DNA of 48,042 nucleotides from Acidobacteriota bacterium (GTDB lineage Bacteria; Acidobacteriota; Terriglobia; Acidiferrales; UBA7541). Each line of letters begins with the position of its first letter. Position 1 is the stretch's first letter. The notes under the pieces are model-generated. The model searched no databases and had not been told where the DNA came from. It was given only the letters and a program-made list of their open reading frames with translations. Below, piece by piece: positions 24,097-33,333 of the stretch. The translations under genes were made by a program, and so were the position numbers. The stretch lies in the NCBI GenBank assembly GCA_021812285.1, contig JAKAOH010000009.1, positions 1 to 48,042 on the forward strand, given 5' to 3'.

Positions 24097-25014
24097 CTAT
24101 GGAGTTTTCGCTGCGGAAGCGGCAGCGCGGCGGAGCGGGAGCGGGTCCGAAAAGGTGAGGCGGACGGCCAATTGGCGAAGCGCTTTCATGCCTTTCTTGT
24201 GCAGGCACTCGTGCAGGCGTGCCGCTTCTTCCCCACGCGCGGCAATGTAAAAACTCGGCGCTGGTCCGAATAAGGGAGCGCGGCCGGCGCGAATCTGATT
24301 CCGAAAAATGGTGTTCAGGTCGAGTTCATCGGCGCCGCCGGGCTGACTGAATTGCGCCAGCACCCATTCGCCCAGTTCGAATTCGGCTTTTTGCGTGGCC
24401 TGGAAACGCTCGAACAGCTGGAGCGTATCGGGGCCGATAAAAGTCCCATCGCTTAGCACCGCGCCATCGAGCAAAGGATCCACGGTCGGCCAGCCCTGGA
24501 ATCCCGCAAGTTGCGGGTCTTTCAAGGCGCTCTGAAACTGGCTTGCCGCCTCTTTGGTTGCGATCAGCGATTGAAATTCCGCGGCACTCCAATAAAAAAA
24601 CGGCGAAACGACCAACCATCCGTGCGGCCCGACGATCGGCTTCTGCCCGCTTAGCGCCAACTTCGTTCCCGGCGCGGAGATTACTACCGCGGAAATCGCC
24701 TTTTTCGATCCATTCGCCAGATCGAGATGCCATTCGATTGCGTAGGCGAGAACGGCATGCGCGGATCCGTTGTGCAGGAGAAGCAGATAAGGTTCAATCC
24801 GCGCGAAGTCCGGCACAGTTTCGATTCCTGAAAAATGCGCGCTGAGAGCGGCATGAAATCCCGGCTCGCTCGGGCTCAAAATCGCGATCGGGCCATCGGC
24901 GGCGGACGCAGAGGACGTTCGCGCGCGCGGATTGCGCGGCGCGGCGCTAACAACGAGCGCCGCGACGAAAACCAGCACCGAAACAACGAAGATCGCGCGA
25001 ACCGAATTCCGCAT
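24097..25014 (-). CDS. exported or membrane-anchored protein of unknown function
   Basis: This 305-residue protein starts with a basic N-terminus and one hydrophobic segment (AIFVVSVLVFVAALVVSA) that acts as a signal peptide or anchor. The rest is a soluble domain with beta-rich features (PYLLLLHNGSAHAVLAYAIEWHLDL, GWLVVSPFFYWSAAEFQSLI) and a conserved-looking ARLHECLHKKGMKAL helix near the end. No family is recognised. ATG 25014 is set by GGGAGG 9 nt upstream; ATG 25020 is a close alternative. The remaining upstream frame to 25173 lacks coding character. Confidence 0.65.
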   Translation of the reverse strand: MRNSVRAIFVVSVLVFVAALVVSAAPRNPRARTSSASAADGPIAILSPSEPGFHAALSAHFSGIETVPDFARIEPYLLLLHNGSAHAVLAYAIEWHLDLANGSKKAISAVVISAPGTKLALSGQKPIVGPHGWLVVSPFFYWSAAEFQSLIATKEAASQFQSALKDPQLAGFQGWPTVDPLLDGAVLSDGTFIGPDTLQLFERFQATQKAEFELGEWVLAQFSQPGGADELDLNTIFRNQIRAGRAPLFGPAPSFYIAARGEEAARLHECLHKKGMKALRQLAVRLTFSDPLPLRRAAASAAKTP

Positions 25015-25020
25015 CACCAT

Positions 25021-25681
25021 CCGCCTCCCATTTTTTGCTGTCTCTATGCCCATCTGCGGCAAGTTCCCCTGTGTTCTTCCGGAAACGCCGGCTTCCGCGT
25101 TCCCTTCCCTGGTACCGAAGAAACGCAGCTTCAGAACTGGACACGCATGCCCATTTTTGTTCGATGCCAGCATCGCCGGGAAATGGTGTCTCCGGGGAGT
25201 GATTCATTGGTGATGCTGCTACGTCTCGTATCCGGTTGTAGGCGAATGAGCCCAGGGGCAGTGGGCTGGTGTGAAAATCTTGAATGTTGGCACGGATTTC
25301 GGATTGCGAGCATTGGCGGAGAGCGGGCGGAAAAGAGTCGGTAGGCTTGCGATTCTCGAATAGCGTAAGCTGTGTGGAATCAATGAGATGAATTTTCCAA
25401 ATCGGTAATTTTTGAAATGCCTGCGTGCGCAAAATGGCCAGGGCGCGGAACGAAGGCAGAAAAAATACACGCTTCGCGCGGCGATTTTATGACGAGATCA
25501 GGTCTACGGCAAGAGGAGGGTCTACGTGGAGTCGCTAGCCGATGACGCGATCCGGTGCGGACGTAGCGGGGATCTTCGCGAGCACGGCGCTCTCCACATC
25601 CGCCGTAGCCGCGCGTAGGCCAAAGTGCATGGCGAACAGAAGATTCCTCACCGATACTCCCGGCACAAGGAGCCGGACCGG
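25021..25681. other. gene-poor stretch with no supported CDS
   Basis: About 660 bp of lower-GC sequence in which the six frames give only short, unlike-protein reading frames. It contains one arm of an 18-bp inverted repeat (25515-25532). The side next to the truncated permease gene (25550-25681) was searched for continuing permease sequence and none was found in any frame. No RNA gene was recognised. Confidence 0.5.
25515..25532 (+). repeat. left arm of an 18-bp inverted repeat flanking padR and the permease remnant
   Basis: GGAGGGTCTACGTGGAGT is the exact reverse complement of 26464-26481. The arms lie 931 bp apart and enclose the PadR gene and the truncated permease gene. A match of this length in a 48-kb window is very unlikely by chance. 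No target-site duplication or transposase was seen. Confidence 0.7.
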
Positions 25682-26002
25682 TCAGAGGAGAGACGTCGGA
25701 CTGCAAGGAACGCAGATGACAACACGGACGGATTGGTGGGCGAAAATGTCTTGCCAGAGCGTCTCCGCGAACGGAAAGGTCCACAGCTCGCGGCTCGTTT
25801 CTTTGGCACTCGTTGCGTTGCCGAATTGGCGCCGCGCGGCGTGCGGCGCTTCTTCTGCAGAAAGACCCGATTCCGCCAATTTCTGTTCGCGCATGGCGAG
25901 GTGAAATTCGAGTTCGTCGGCCAAATCGCGCTCAAGTTGCCGCCGACGGAGCAGCGCCTTGATTCGCAACCGGAGACCGTTGATGGATTCCGGCAACATC
26001 AA
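25682..26002 (-). pseudogene. truncated ADOP/MacB-like permease (N-terminal domain only)
   Basis: The first 80 or so residues match the cytoplasmic N-terminal domain of the large acidobacterial MacB-like (ADOP) permeases: LRIKALLRRRQLERDLADELEFHLAMR, then ARRQFGNATSAKETSRELWTFPFAETLWQDI. Full-length members are about 800 residues and continue from W-Q-D-I/L into R-Y-G-L-R-x-L-R-K-N-P and the first membrane helix. Here the sequence switches to unrelated residues after WQDI and stops 17 codons later. The gene starts 6 nt after padR with GAGGA as ribosome binding site, the usual PadR-permease pairing. It is read as a deletion or rearrangement remnant. Confidence 0.8.
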
Positions 26003-26008
26003 ACGTCC

Positions 26009-26353
26009 TCAGACGGCTTCCATGACGCGCGCAATTGCCGCGGTCATCCGGCTCCAATGCTCGGATTCCGCCGCGAGATATTTGCGGCCTCTCGTGGTGA
26101 GCCGGTAATATTTCGCGCGCCGATTGTTCTCCGACAAGCCCCATTCGGAAGCGAGCAGGCCCCGCAATTCCAGCCGGTGCAGGGCGGGATAAAGCGCGCT
26201 CTCCTCGACGCGAAGAACTTCATCCGACCGTTCGTGGATGGATTCGGCGATCGCGTAGCCGTGGGCGCGGCCGCGCGCAAGCGTCCTGAGGATAAGCATG
26301 TCGAGCGTGCCTTGCAGCAGGTCGCCGGTGCGCTCTGGATTTTGTCCCATCAT
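26009..26353 (-). CDS. PadR-family transcriptional regulator
   Basis: This 114-residue winged-helix protein has the PadR hallmarks: [50 protein letters not shown] and [19 protein letters not shown]. It is the small, ligand-responsive PadR class that in Acidobacteriota usually sits before a large ADOP permease gene and controls it. Here that permease is truncated, so the regulator may have lost its target. ATG 26353 or 26350 can start it; no ribosome binding site is visible, and the promoter places the transcript start only 5-8 nt upstream. Confidence 0.9.
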   Translation of the reverse strand: MMGQNPERTGDLLQGTLDMLILRTLARGRAHGYAIAESIHERSDEVLRVEESALYPALHRLELRGLLASEWGLSENNRRAKYYRLTTRGRKYLAAESEHWSRMTAAIARVMEAV

Positions 26354-26364
26354 AGGCTGAGGGG

Positions 26365-26393
26365 AGTATCGCTCTTTCTCGCCCCGGACTCAA
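26365..26393 (-). promoter_or_regulatory. candidate sigma70-type promoter of padR
   Basis: On the minus strand: TTGAGT (26388-26393), 17-nt spacer, GATACT (26365-26370). Initiation would fall near 26358, giving a leaderless or nearly leaderless mRNA. Confidence 0.5.
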
Positions 26394-27322
26394 CCGGAAA
26401 TTTCGGCCACTTATCTCTGCGCCCAGCCGCCGTGGGCTCGAGTCGTGCCCACCCCTGTTTTCCACTCCACGTAGACCCTCCCGTTGCACCGCGTCCCGTT
26501 TCCCCTGAAACTGACTCCGGAGGTCGAACTACGCCGCCAAAACGATCCGCGTTGCCCGCCGCGCTTACATGGCATTGCCTCCAGTGCCCAATCCGCCGTC
26601 TCGATTCCGTCGAAATCGGCCGGGAACTTCTCGACTGCGGCAGCCCGCGCCAATTCGCCGCGGCTTACGATCCCGGCGGCTGCCGCGTCGTTTACCGCTG
26701 CCGGCACGCCCTGGGCCCGTTCGAAGCTCGCCGCGCTCGCATGCTCTTCGCGCTCGATTCCATCGTCGAGCGCGTCAGCGAAATCGATCCCGCGCCTTCC
26801 GTCGTTTTCGCTGCCATCCTCCTCTCTCTCCATCTCGACGAAAGGCGCTCCCAAGCCAAACCCGAAGCAGCCGGCCCCGTCGTCCGCTCAAAAGAGGCTC
26901 AAAATCTGACGCCTTCCAAAAATTATCCTGCTGAAATAAAGCCAGTTGCCCGCTTTTTCGCTCGACTCCGGTTCCCGCAGACCGGTCCCATGCTCGACAG
27001 CCCTATTTTCACTTTTCTCTCGTCGAAAATCGCGTTTCTCGCTCCCGCTCCGGATCCTCGAAACGAAAATCCCCTGTTTTCATGCGGTGATCCGCAATCC
27101 GCGCCGATTGTGCCCGCGGATCTCGAAATCCCCAAAAGAACGAAAATTCAATTTCAGAAACCCTGTTTGAGTGACGCCCTCGATTCCCGCTTTCCTCCGG
27201 AAAACACAAGCGTTATCCCCAAAATCGCGTTCCCCTTAAGTGACACCCTCGCCCCTCGGCCAAAATCGCGCCGTCTCTTCCAAAAATTTGCGGTATTTTG
27301 CTGCGCGGCGTTCGCCGCACTT
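26394..27322. other. gene-poor stretch with possible decayed coding sequence
   Basis: About 930 bp without a confident gene. From roughly 26560 to 26900 one plus-strand frame (codons starting at positions equal to 2 modulo 3) reads protein-like: WHCLQCPIRR, SVEIGRELLDCG, RMLFALDSIVERVSEID. Its third positions are GC-rich, but there is no convincing start or stop; the frame runs on into truB antisense. From 26900 to 27322 GC drops and no frame looks coding. Loosely repeated words occur (AAAATCGCG at about 27028, 27219 and 27263; TGACGCCCTCG/TGACACCCTCG at about 27171 and 27240). Confidence 0.4.
26464..26481 (-). repeat. right arm of the 18-bp inverted repeat
   Basis: ACTCCACGTAGACCCTCC is the exact reverse complement of 25515-25532. 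It lies about 70 bp upstream of the padR promoter. The similarity does not extend beyond the 18 bp apart from scattered bases. Confidence 0.7.
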
Positions 27323-28303
27323 TCATATCGCGGGAGCGGTTTCAAGAACGAGCACGGGCTGATAGACGCGGGGAACGACGGGCTCGGCGATGGCGATGAG
27401 CTTGCCCTCGGGATTGAAGACGCGAATGCGAGCCGGTTTCCATTTTTCGGAATCGAGAGCCGCGGGAACCGATTGGCCGGCGGGCGGACGGCCGGGTTGG
27501 AGCTGAGCGAGCGGAACGTTGAAACGCGAGCCGTGGCGGATGCGGCGCTCGACAATCGGCAACACGGTGGCGCTCGGAAGGTCGGCCAAAAGGCCTTCGA
27601 GCGGAATCACGCGCTCGGGCAGCTTGCCCGAAGCCTGGGCGGCGGCGATTTCCTCGAGCATCATCGCCTGATCGAGCGAAAATTCCCCGACGGCGGTGCG
27701 CATGATTTCGGAAACGTGAGCGCCGGGACCGAGCGCGCGGCCCATATCGTGAGCGAGCGAACGAACGTAAGTGCCGGGACCGCATTCAATCTGGAAACGC
27801 GCGGAAGAACCTTCGATCGAAAGCAGCTTCAGCTCGTAAACATCCACTTCCACCGGCTTCAATTCCACCGGCTTTTTCTTCCGCGCGAGTTCGTGCGCGG
27901 GACGGCCCTGGACTTTTTTGGCGGAATAGGCGGGCGGGACCTGCTCGATGTGGCCGATGAGCGGCGCGGCGAGTTGCTCCAGAATTTCGCGGGTGAGCGC
28001 GGGAGCGGCGTCGGAACCCGTCGGCTCGCCGGCGGCGTCGTAGGTGTCCGTGGCGAAGCCGAAACGGAACGTGCACAGATAGCGTTTGCGGCGCGCGGAA
28101 AAGAACTGGGCGAGGCGCGTGGCTCGGCCAAGAAGGAGCACAAGCACGCCAGTGGCGATGGGATCGAGCGTGCCGAGATGGCCGATGCGGCGAAAACCGA
28201 CCACGCGGCGAACGGCCTCGACGACGTCGTGCGAGGTGCGGCCGGCCGGTTTATTAACGACGAGCGCGCCTTCGAGCGCAGGAGTGGGCGTGGGTTTGGA
28301 CAT
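27323..28303 (-). CDS. truB: tRNA pseudouridine-55 synthase
   Basis: This 326-residue enzyme has the TruB core: GALVVNKPAGRTSHDVVEAVRR, the catalytic Asp motif GHLGTLDPIATGVLVLLLGRATRL, AYSAKKVQGRPAHELAR and CGPGTYVRSLAHDMG, followed by a C-terminal PUA-like part ending near ETAPAI. It converts U55 of tRNA to pseudouridine in the T-loop. It is the last gene of the rimP-nusA-infB-ylxP-rbfA-truB operon, the classic bacterial order. A leaky downstream region of low GC follows with no clear terminator. Confidence 0.96.
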   Translation of the reverse strand: MSKPTPTPALEGALVVNKPAGRTSHDVVEAVRRVVGFRRIGHLGTLDPIATGVLVLLLGRATRLAQFFSARRKRYLCTFRFGFATDTYDAAGEPTGSDAAPALTREILEQLAAPLIGHIEQVPPAYSAKKVQGRPAHELARKKKPVELKPVEVDVYELKLLSIEGSSARFQIECGPGTYVRSLAHDMGRALGPGAHVSEIMRTAVGEFSLDQAMMLEEIAAAQASGKLPERVIPLEGLLADLPSATVLPIVERRIRHGSRFNVPLAQLQPGRPPAGQSVPAALDSEKWKPARIRVFNPEGKLIAIAEPVVPRVYQPVLVLETAPAI

Positions 28304-28396
28304 GTTCGGAACCTTGCGATTCGGTTCCGGTTCGCGCCGGCGCGCCAGGCGAGACGCGGGCGACGGCGAAGGCGGCCCGGCATGCCGGGCCGCGAC

Positions 28397-28753
28397 TCAG
28401 GAACCGGACGGGGGTTTTCCTCCTCGGAGCAGATCCTCGATGTGAGCGGCGTATTCGGCGGTTTGATCGAGGGCGAATTCGGGCCGTGGGCTGCGGCGGA
28501 GATGGAGGCGCTCGGTGAGCTGGCGGCGGATGAAGCCGCCGGCGGCTTCGAGCGCGGCGAGGGCGGCGGATTGCTCCTCGGGCGTGCCGCGGACGGCGAC
28601 GAAGACCTTGACTTGGCGCTGATCGGGAGAAAGGCGCGCCTCGGTGACCTGAATGGAGAGATCGAGCCGAGGGTCCTTGAGTTCGCCAGCGAGCATGACT
28701 TCGATTTCCTGCCGAATTTCCTCTTTCAGTCTTTCGAGATGATGTCCGGGCAT
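28397..28753 (-). CDS. rbfA: ribosome-binding factor A
   Basis: This 118-residue protein has a type-II KH fold: LKEEIRQEIEVMLAGELKDPRLD, VTEARLSPDQRQVKVFVAVRG, and LRRSPRPEFALDQTAEYAAHIEDLL, the characteristic late motif of RbfA. It matures the 30S subunit by helping 16S rRNA 5'-end processing and cold adaptation. It sits between ylxP and truB as in many bacteria; spacing to its neighbours is 49 and 93 nt. Confidence 0.94.
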   Translation of the reverse strand: MPGHHLERLKEEIRQEIEVMLAGELKDPRLDLSIQVTEARLSPDQRQVKVFVAVRGTPEEQSAALAALEAAGGFIRRQLTERLHLRRSPRPEFALDQTAEYAAHIEDLLRGGKPPSGS

Positions 28754-28802
28754 GGCATGCTCCGCAATCGGGCCCGCGCTCGCGCGCGAGGCCGCGGCCC
28801 AT

Positions 28803-29084
28803 TCAAAACAGCTCGGTATCGTGGCCGACGAGGCCGCGGCCGAGCAGATTTTCCGATTCCTCGAGCACGGCGCGCAACGCGCCCTCGAGGTACGCCGCGT
28901 CGGCGGAAATCGCGACGACGCCGACGGTGGCCCGCTGCCAACTATCCTGACCGTCGAGCTCGGCGACCGAGACGTTGAAGCGGTGACGCAGGCGGTCCTT
29001 CAGACTCCGCAGCACCTGCCGTTTGTCCTTGAGCGAGCGGGACTCGGGCAAATGGATTTCAAGGGTCAGGCAGCCGATCGGCAT
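28803..29084 (-). CDS. ylxP: YlxP/DUF503 family protein
   Basis: This 93-residue protein matches DUF503: MPIGCLTLEIHLPESRSLKDKRQVLRSLKDRLRHRFNVSVAELDGQDSWQRATVGVV, a ferredoxin-like fold, in order but shortened here to key parts (SLKDKR, FNVSVAE, WQRA). YlxP is commonly encoded between infB and rbfA and has been linked to ribosome maturation. It follows infB by 16 nt. Confidence 0.92.
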   Translation of the reverse strand: MPIGCLTLEIHLPESRSLKDKRQVLRSLKDRLRHRFNVSVAELDGQDSWQRATVGVVAISADAAYLEGALRAVLEESENLLGRGLVGHDTELF

Positions 29085-29100
29085 CGGAACCTCGGCCGGA

Positions 29101-31836
29101 TCAGGCGGGGAGCGGAGCGGCCGCGACCTTTTCGACGGTGAAGCATTCGAGGACGTCGCCGACCTTCACATCGTTGAAATTGGCGACGCCCAGGCCGCAC
29201 TCAAACCCCGAGCGAACCTCGTTGACATCCTCCTTGAAACGCCGGAGCGAATGGACGCGACCGGTGTAGACGACCACGCCGTCGCGGACGACGCGGACCT
29301 CGGAGTCGCGGCGCAGAACGCCTTCCTGAACGTAGCAGCCGGCGATCATGCCGACGCCCTTGATGCGGAAGGTATCGCGCACGGCGGCGCGGCCGAGGAA
29401 GGTTTCCTTGAACACGGGCTCGAGCATGCCGGCGAGCAGCTTCTTTATTTCGTCGATCAGCTCGTAAATGACGGTGTAGGTGCGAATCTCGACGTTTTCG
29501 TGCTGGGCGAGATCGACGGCCTTGCGATCGGGCCGGATGTTGAACGCGACGATGATGGCTTTCGAAGCCGATGCGAGCAGAACGTCGGTTTCGGTGACGG
29601 CCCCGACGGAGGAATGGATGATATCGAGCTTCACCTTGTCGGTGGAAAGGCGCGGGAGCAGATCGGAAAGAACTTCGATCGAGCCCTGGACGTCGGCCTT
29701 GACGACGACCGGCATTTCCTTGACTTCGCCGGCCTTGAGCTGTTCCTGGAGCTGATCGAGCGTGAGACGCGCGCCGGTGGTGCGGGCGAGCGAGGCTTCG
29801 CGCTGCTTGGATTGGCGATACTCGGCGATGTGGCGGGCCTTGGCTTCGTCGGTGACGAGCAGGCGATCGCCGGCTTCCGGCACGCCTTGCAGGCCGAGAA
29901 CTTCGACGGGAGTGGAGGGCCCGGCGGATTTGAGGGTCTGGCCGCGATCGTCGAACATGGCGCGGACCTTGCCGTAGACCGAGCCGCAGATGAAGGAATC
30001 GCCGGTGTTCAGCGTGCCGTTCTGGACGAGGAGCGTGGCGACGGGGCCGCGGCCCTTGTCGATGCGGGATTCGAGAACGACGCCGGAGGCGGGCGCTTCG
30101 GGATTGGCCTTGAGCTCGCGGAGTTCGCCGACGAGGGCGATCATTTCGACGAGTTTGTCGATATTCCTGGCGGTTTTCGCGGAGACTTCGACGAAAACGG
30201 TGTCGCCGCCCCACTCCTCGGGCATCAGGCCGAGATCGGCGAGCTGGCGCTTGACGCGCTCGGGCTGGGCGTCGGGCTTATCGATTTTGTTGACGGCGAC
30301 GACGATGGGGACCTTGGCGGCGCGAGCGTGATCGATCGCTTCGCGGGTCTGCGGCATGACGCCGTCGTCGGCGGCGACGACGAGCACGACGATATCGGTG
30401 ACGCCGGCGCCGCGGGCGCGCATGCGCGTGAAGGCTTCGTGGCCCGGGGTATCGATGAAAACGACTTTCTTACCGTCGATCTCTACTTCGGAGGCGCCGA
30501 TGTGCTGGGTGATGCCGCCGGCTTCGCCCGCCGCGACGTCGGTCTGGCGGATGGCATCGAGCAGGCTGGTTTTGCCATGGTCCACGTGGCCCATCACGGT
30601 GACGACCGGGGGGCGCGGAACCTGCTGACCGGGCTTGGCCTCCTCGACGAACTCCTCGGCGACCTGCTCCTCGAACGCGATCTCCTTGACGGTGGCGTTG
30701 AACTGGCCGGCGAGACGCGTAGCGGTGGGAAGATCGAGGACCTGGTTGATGCTGGCGAGAATGCCGCTTTCCACCAGTTCCTTCAGAAGATCCTTGGCGC
30801 GGATGTCGAGTTTCTGAGCGAGATCGCGAACGGTGATGCCCTCGGTGATGGTGATTTCGCGAGGCTCGCGCAGGATCGGAGCACGCTCGGCGGGAACGGC
30901 GCGACGCGCCGCCTCCTGCGTGCGCGCGCGCACCGGATGCAGCTTGCGCTCGCCCTCCTCGAATCGCTTATCGGCAAGAGGGCGGGAACGCTGATCGGGC
31001 TTGCGGACGTAGATCGGTTTGCCGGGTTCCGGCTTTGGCGGCAACGGACCGGGGCCGGGACCGCGACCCGGCACCAGCGGCCGGCCGGGACGCTGGCCGG
31101 AACCACCGGGACCACTGGGCCTGAATCCGCCTGGACGCTGGCCGGGCTGACCGGGACGCGCACTGGGCGGAACGGGCCGGCCGGAAGGACCACCGATTCT
31201 TCCCGAAGGCGGCGTGGGCCTGGCGCCGGGCGGCGTGGGCCGCGGGACGGGAGCAACGGGCCTGGCCGTGCCGGGAGGAACGGGACGCGGACCGGACACG
31301 GCACGCTGCGTAGCCGCCGGAGCGGCTGCCGCCGCAGGCCGGACGGCGGCAGGTTGCACAGGATGCGGAACGGGTGCCTTGGGCGCAGCGGGCGGCGCGG
31401 AAACGGCCGGAGCAGGCTGCGACGGCGCCACAGGATGAGCGGGAGGATGCGGAACGGGTGCCGCCGGACGCGCCGCGGGAGGAGCAACGGCCGGCGCGAC
31501 GACTTTGGGCGCAACAGGACCCGGAACGGCTGCCGCCGCCGGAGCGGGCGGCGCGGCCGGAGGACGAATGGGAGCGCCGGATGGCGCAGCGGGAGCCGCG
31601 GCGCGAGGCTTTTCGACGGGAGGCTTGGAGGGCTCGACGGCGGGCGCAGTTTCGACCTGGTTGATCCGGCGGAAATACTGGCGCACCTGATCGGCTACGG
31701 CAACGTCAACCGAGCTGGAGTGAGTCTTTTTTTCGGTGACGCCGATTTTGGGCAACAATTCGACGATCACCTTGGCCTTGACTTCCAGCTCGCGGGCCAA
31801 CTCGTTAATACGAATCTGATGGTGCGTCTCCGTCAC
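29101..31836 (-). CDS. infB: translation initiation factor IF-2
   Basis: This 911-residue protein has an N-terminal IF2_N domain ([25 protein letters not shown]). A Pro/Ala/Arg-rich linker of about 250 residues with no fixed fold follows, then a second IF2_N-like segment ([26 protein letters not shown]). The GTPase has [24 protein letters not shown] and NKID; domains II-IV include the C-terminal initiator-tRNA binding part. It delivers fMet-tRNA to the 30S subunit. The long, low-complexity linker is usual in high-GC bacteria. Downstream of nusA by 3 nt. Confidence 0.97.
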   Translation of the reverse strand: MTETHHQIRINELARELEVKAKVIVELLPKIGVTEKKTHSSSVDVAVADQVRQYFRRINQVETAPAVEPSKPPVEKPRAAAPAAPSGAPIRPPAAPPAPAAAAVPGPVAPKVVAPAVAPPAARPAAPVPHPPAHPVAPSQPAPAVSAPPAAPKAPVPHPVQPAAVRPAAAAAPAATQRAVSGPRPVPPGTARPVAPVPRPTPPGARPTPPSGRIGGPSGRPVPPSARPGQPGQRPGGFRPSGPGGSGQRPGRPLVPGRGPGPGPLPPKPEPGKPIYVRKPDQRSRPLADKRFEEGERKLHPVRARTQEAARRAVPAERAPILREPREITITEGITVRDLAQKLDIRAKDLLKELVESGILASINQVLDLPTATRLAGQFNATVKEIAFEEQVAEEFVEEAKPGQQVPRPPVVTVMGHVDHGKTSLLDAIRQTDVAAGEAGGITQHIGASEVEIDGKKVVFIDTPGHEAFTRMRARGAGVTDIVVLVVAADDGVMPQTREAIDHARAAKVPIVVAVNKIDKPDAQPERVKRQLADLGLMPEEWGGDTVFVEVSAKTARNIDKLVEMIALVGELRELKANPEAPASGVVLESRIDKGRGPVATLLVQNGTLNTGDSFICGSVYGKVRAMFDDRGQTLKSAGPSTPVEVLGLQGVPEAGDRLLVTDEAKARHIAEYRQSKQREASLARTTGARLTLDQLQEQLKAGEVKEMPVVVKADVQGSIEVLSDLLPRLSTDKVKLDIIHSSVGAVTETDVLLASASKAIIVAFNIRPDRKAVDLAQHENVEIRTYTVIYELIDEIKKLLAGMLEPVFKETFLGRAAVRDTFRIKGVGMIAGCYVQEGVLRRDSEVRVVRDGVVVYTGRVHSLRRFKEDVNEVRSGFECGLGVANFNDVKVGDVLECFTVEKVAAAPLPA

Positions 31837-31839
31837 TCG

Positions 31840-33321
31840 TTATTCCTTCTCCTCGTTCAAAGAATCCGGCGGCTGTTCGTTTTCCGTGGATTCTGGCGCG
31901 GCGGATTCCCCGGCCGGCTCGGTTTCGGCGGTTTCCGCCTCAGTTTCGGTTTCGGCCCCGGCTTGGGTTTCGGCAGTCGTTTCGGATTCCGATTCCGGCT
32001 CCGCTTCGGCTTCCTCGACATCGTCAGCGACGGTTTCCACGGGTTCTGTCGAGCCGGATTCGAGACGTTCAAAATAATTAGCGACCGCGGCGCGGATTTT
32101 TTCGACCATTTTTTCGCCGATGCCCGGAATTTCCATGAGCTGCTCGGGCGTCATATCGGCGAGGCGCTCGATGCCGGTGATGCCGTGCGCCTGGAGGCGC
32201 TCGACGGTCTTCGGGCCAATGCCGGCGAGTTCCTCGAGCGGGGTGACCGGGGTGGTGAGCGCGGTCATCTGCAATTCGATTTCGCGGCGCTTTTCCTCTT
32301 CGCTCTTGATGTCGATGTTCCAGCCGATCAGCTTGCTGGCCAGGCGAACGTTCTGGCCCTTTTTGCCGATGGCGAGCGAGAGCTGGGTATCCTCGACGAT
32401 GACTTCGAGGCGCTTCTGCTCGGGGTCGACGATCTGGACGCGGGAGACTTTGGCCGGACTGAGAGCCTTGAAAGCGAATGCGACGATATCCTCGGAAAAC
32501 GGGATGATATCGATTTTTTCGCCGCGCAATTCGCGGATGATGGACTGGACGCGCATGCCTTTCATGCCGACGCAGGCGCCGACGGGGTCAACGTCCTTGT
32601 CGCGGCTTTCGACGGCAATTTTGGTGCGTTCGCCGGCTTCGCGGGCTGCGGCACGGATGCGGACGGTGCCGTCGTAGATTTCGGGAACTTCCATTTCGAA
32701 CAGGCGCTGGACGAGCACGGGATCGGCGCGGGAAACAACGACCTGCGGGCCGCGGCCGGCGCGCTCGACGGCGCGAATGACGACGCGGAGGCGGTCGCCG
32801 ACGTTGTAGGTTTCGGCGCGGGACTGCTCGCGGCGCGGCATGCGGGCTTCGGTGCGGCCGAGTTCGACGATTACCTCGGGGCCCTCGACGCGCTTGACGA
32901 TGCAGTTGACGAGCTCGCCGACGCGGCCGTTGAATTCGTTGTAGATGGTGTCGCGCTCGGCCTCGCGGACCTTTTGCAGGATGACCTGCTTGGCGGTTTG
33001 CGCGGAGATGCGGCCGAGCATTTCGGTGGGCTTGGTGGTGAGGATTTCACCGCCGACTTCGGCTTCGGGATTTTTGCGCCGGGCCTCTTCGATCGAGACT
33101 TCGCGCAGGGGATCGGCGACCTGCTCGACGATCTGGCGAACGGAGAAAACGTCCACCTGACCGCTTTCGGGGTTGAAACGGCCGCGCAGATCCTCTTCGG
33201 TCTTGTAATGCTTGCGCGCGGCGACCACCATCGCATCCTCGATGGCGGCAACGATCACCGAGGGATCGATGTGCTTTTCGCGGCTGATCTGCTCGATTGT
33301 TTGGCTAAGCAGCGACGCCAT
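31840..33321 (-). CDS. nusA: transcription termination/antitermination factor NusA
   Basis: This 493-residue protein has an N-terminal RNA-polymerase-binding domain (IEQISREKHIDPSVIVAAIEDAMVVAARKHY), S1 domain (VNCIVKRVEGPEVIVELGRTEA), two KH domains (DPVGACVGMKGMRVQSIIRELRGEKIDII and LSLAIGKKGQNVRLASKLIGWNIDI). A helix-hairpin-helix pair follows (LAGIGPKTVERL, IPGIGEKMVEKI), then a tail of about 75 residues rich in Glu, Thr, Ala and Pro. The acidic tail may help autoinhibition or partner binding, as C-terminal acidic repeats do in E. coli NusA (inference). It acts with RNA polymerase on pausing, termination and antitermination. The adjacent rimP leader hairpin is a plausible target. Confidence 0.96.
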   Translation of the reverse strand: MASLLSQTIEQISREKHIDPSVIVAAIEDAMVVAARKHYKTEEDLRGRFNPESGQVDVFSVRQIVEQVADPLREVSIEEARRKNPEAEVGGEILTTKPTEMLGRISAQTAKQVILQKVREAERDTIYNEFNGRVGELVNCIVKRVEGPEVIVELGRTEARMPRREQSRAETYNVGDRLRVVIRAVERAGRGPQVVVSRADPVLVQRLFEMEVPEIYDGTVRIRAAAREAGERTKIAVESRDKDVDPVGACVGMKGMRVQSIIRELRGEKIDIIPFSEDIVAFAFKALSPAKVSRVQIVDPEQKRLEVIVEDTQLSLAIGKKGQNVRLASKLIGWNIDIKSEEEKRREIELQMTALTTPVTPLEELAGIGPKTVERLQAHGITGIERLADMTPEQLMEIPGIGEKMVEKIRAAVANYFERLESGSTEPVETVADDVEEAEAEPESESETTAETQAGAETETEAETAETEPAGESAAPESTENEQPPDSLNEEKE

Positions 33322-33333
33322 CCGTTTCTCCCA

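Noticed and set aside
26900-27322. loosely repeated AAAATCGCG and TGACxCCCTCG words as a possible CRISPR or iteron array
   Set aside because: Spacing is irregular, repeats are short and inexact, and no cas, rep or integrase gene is near.
25625-28978. 1117-codon plus-strand open frame across padR, truB and rbfA
   Set aside because: Most of it is antisense to well-identified genes; only a short piece near 26560-26900 has any coding look, and that is reported separately.
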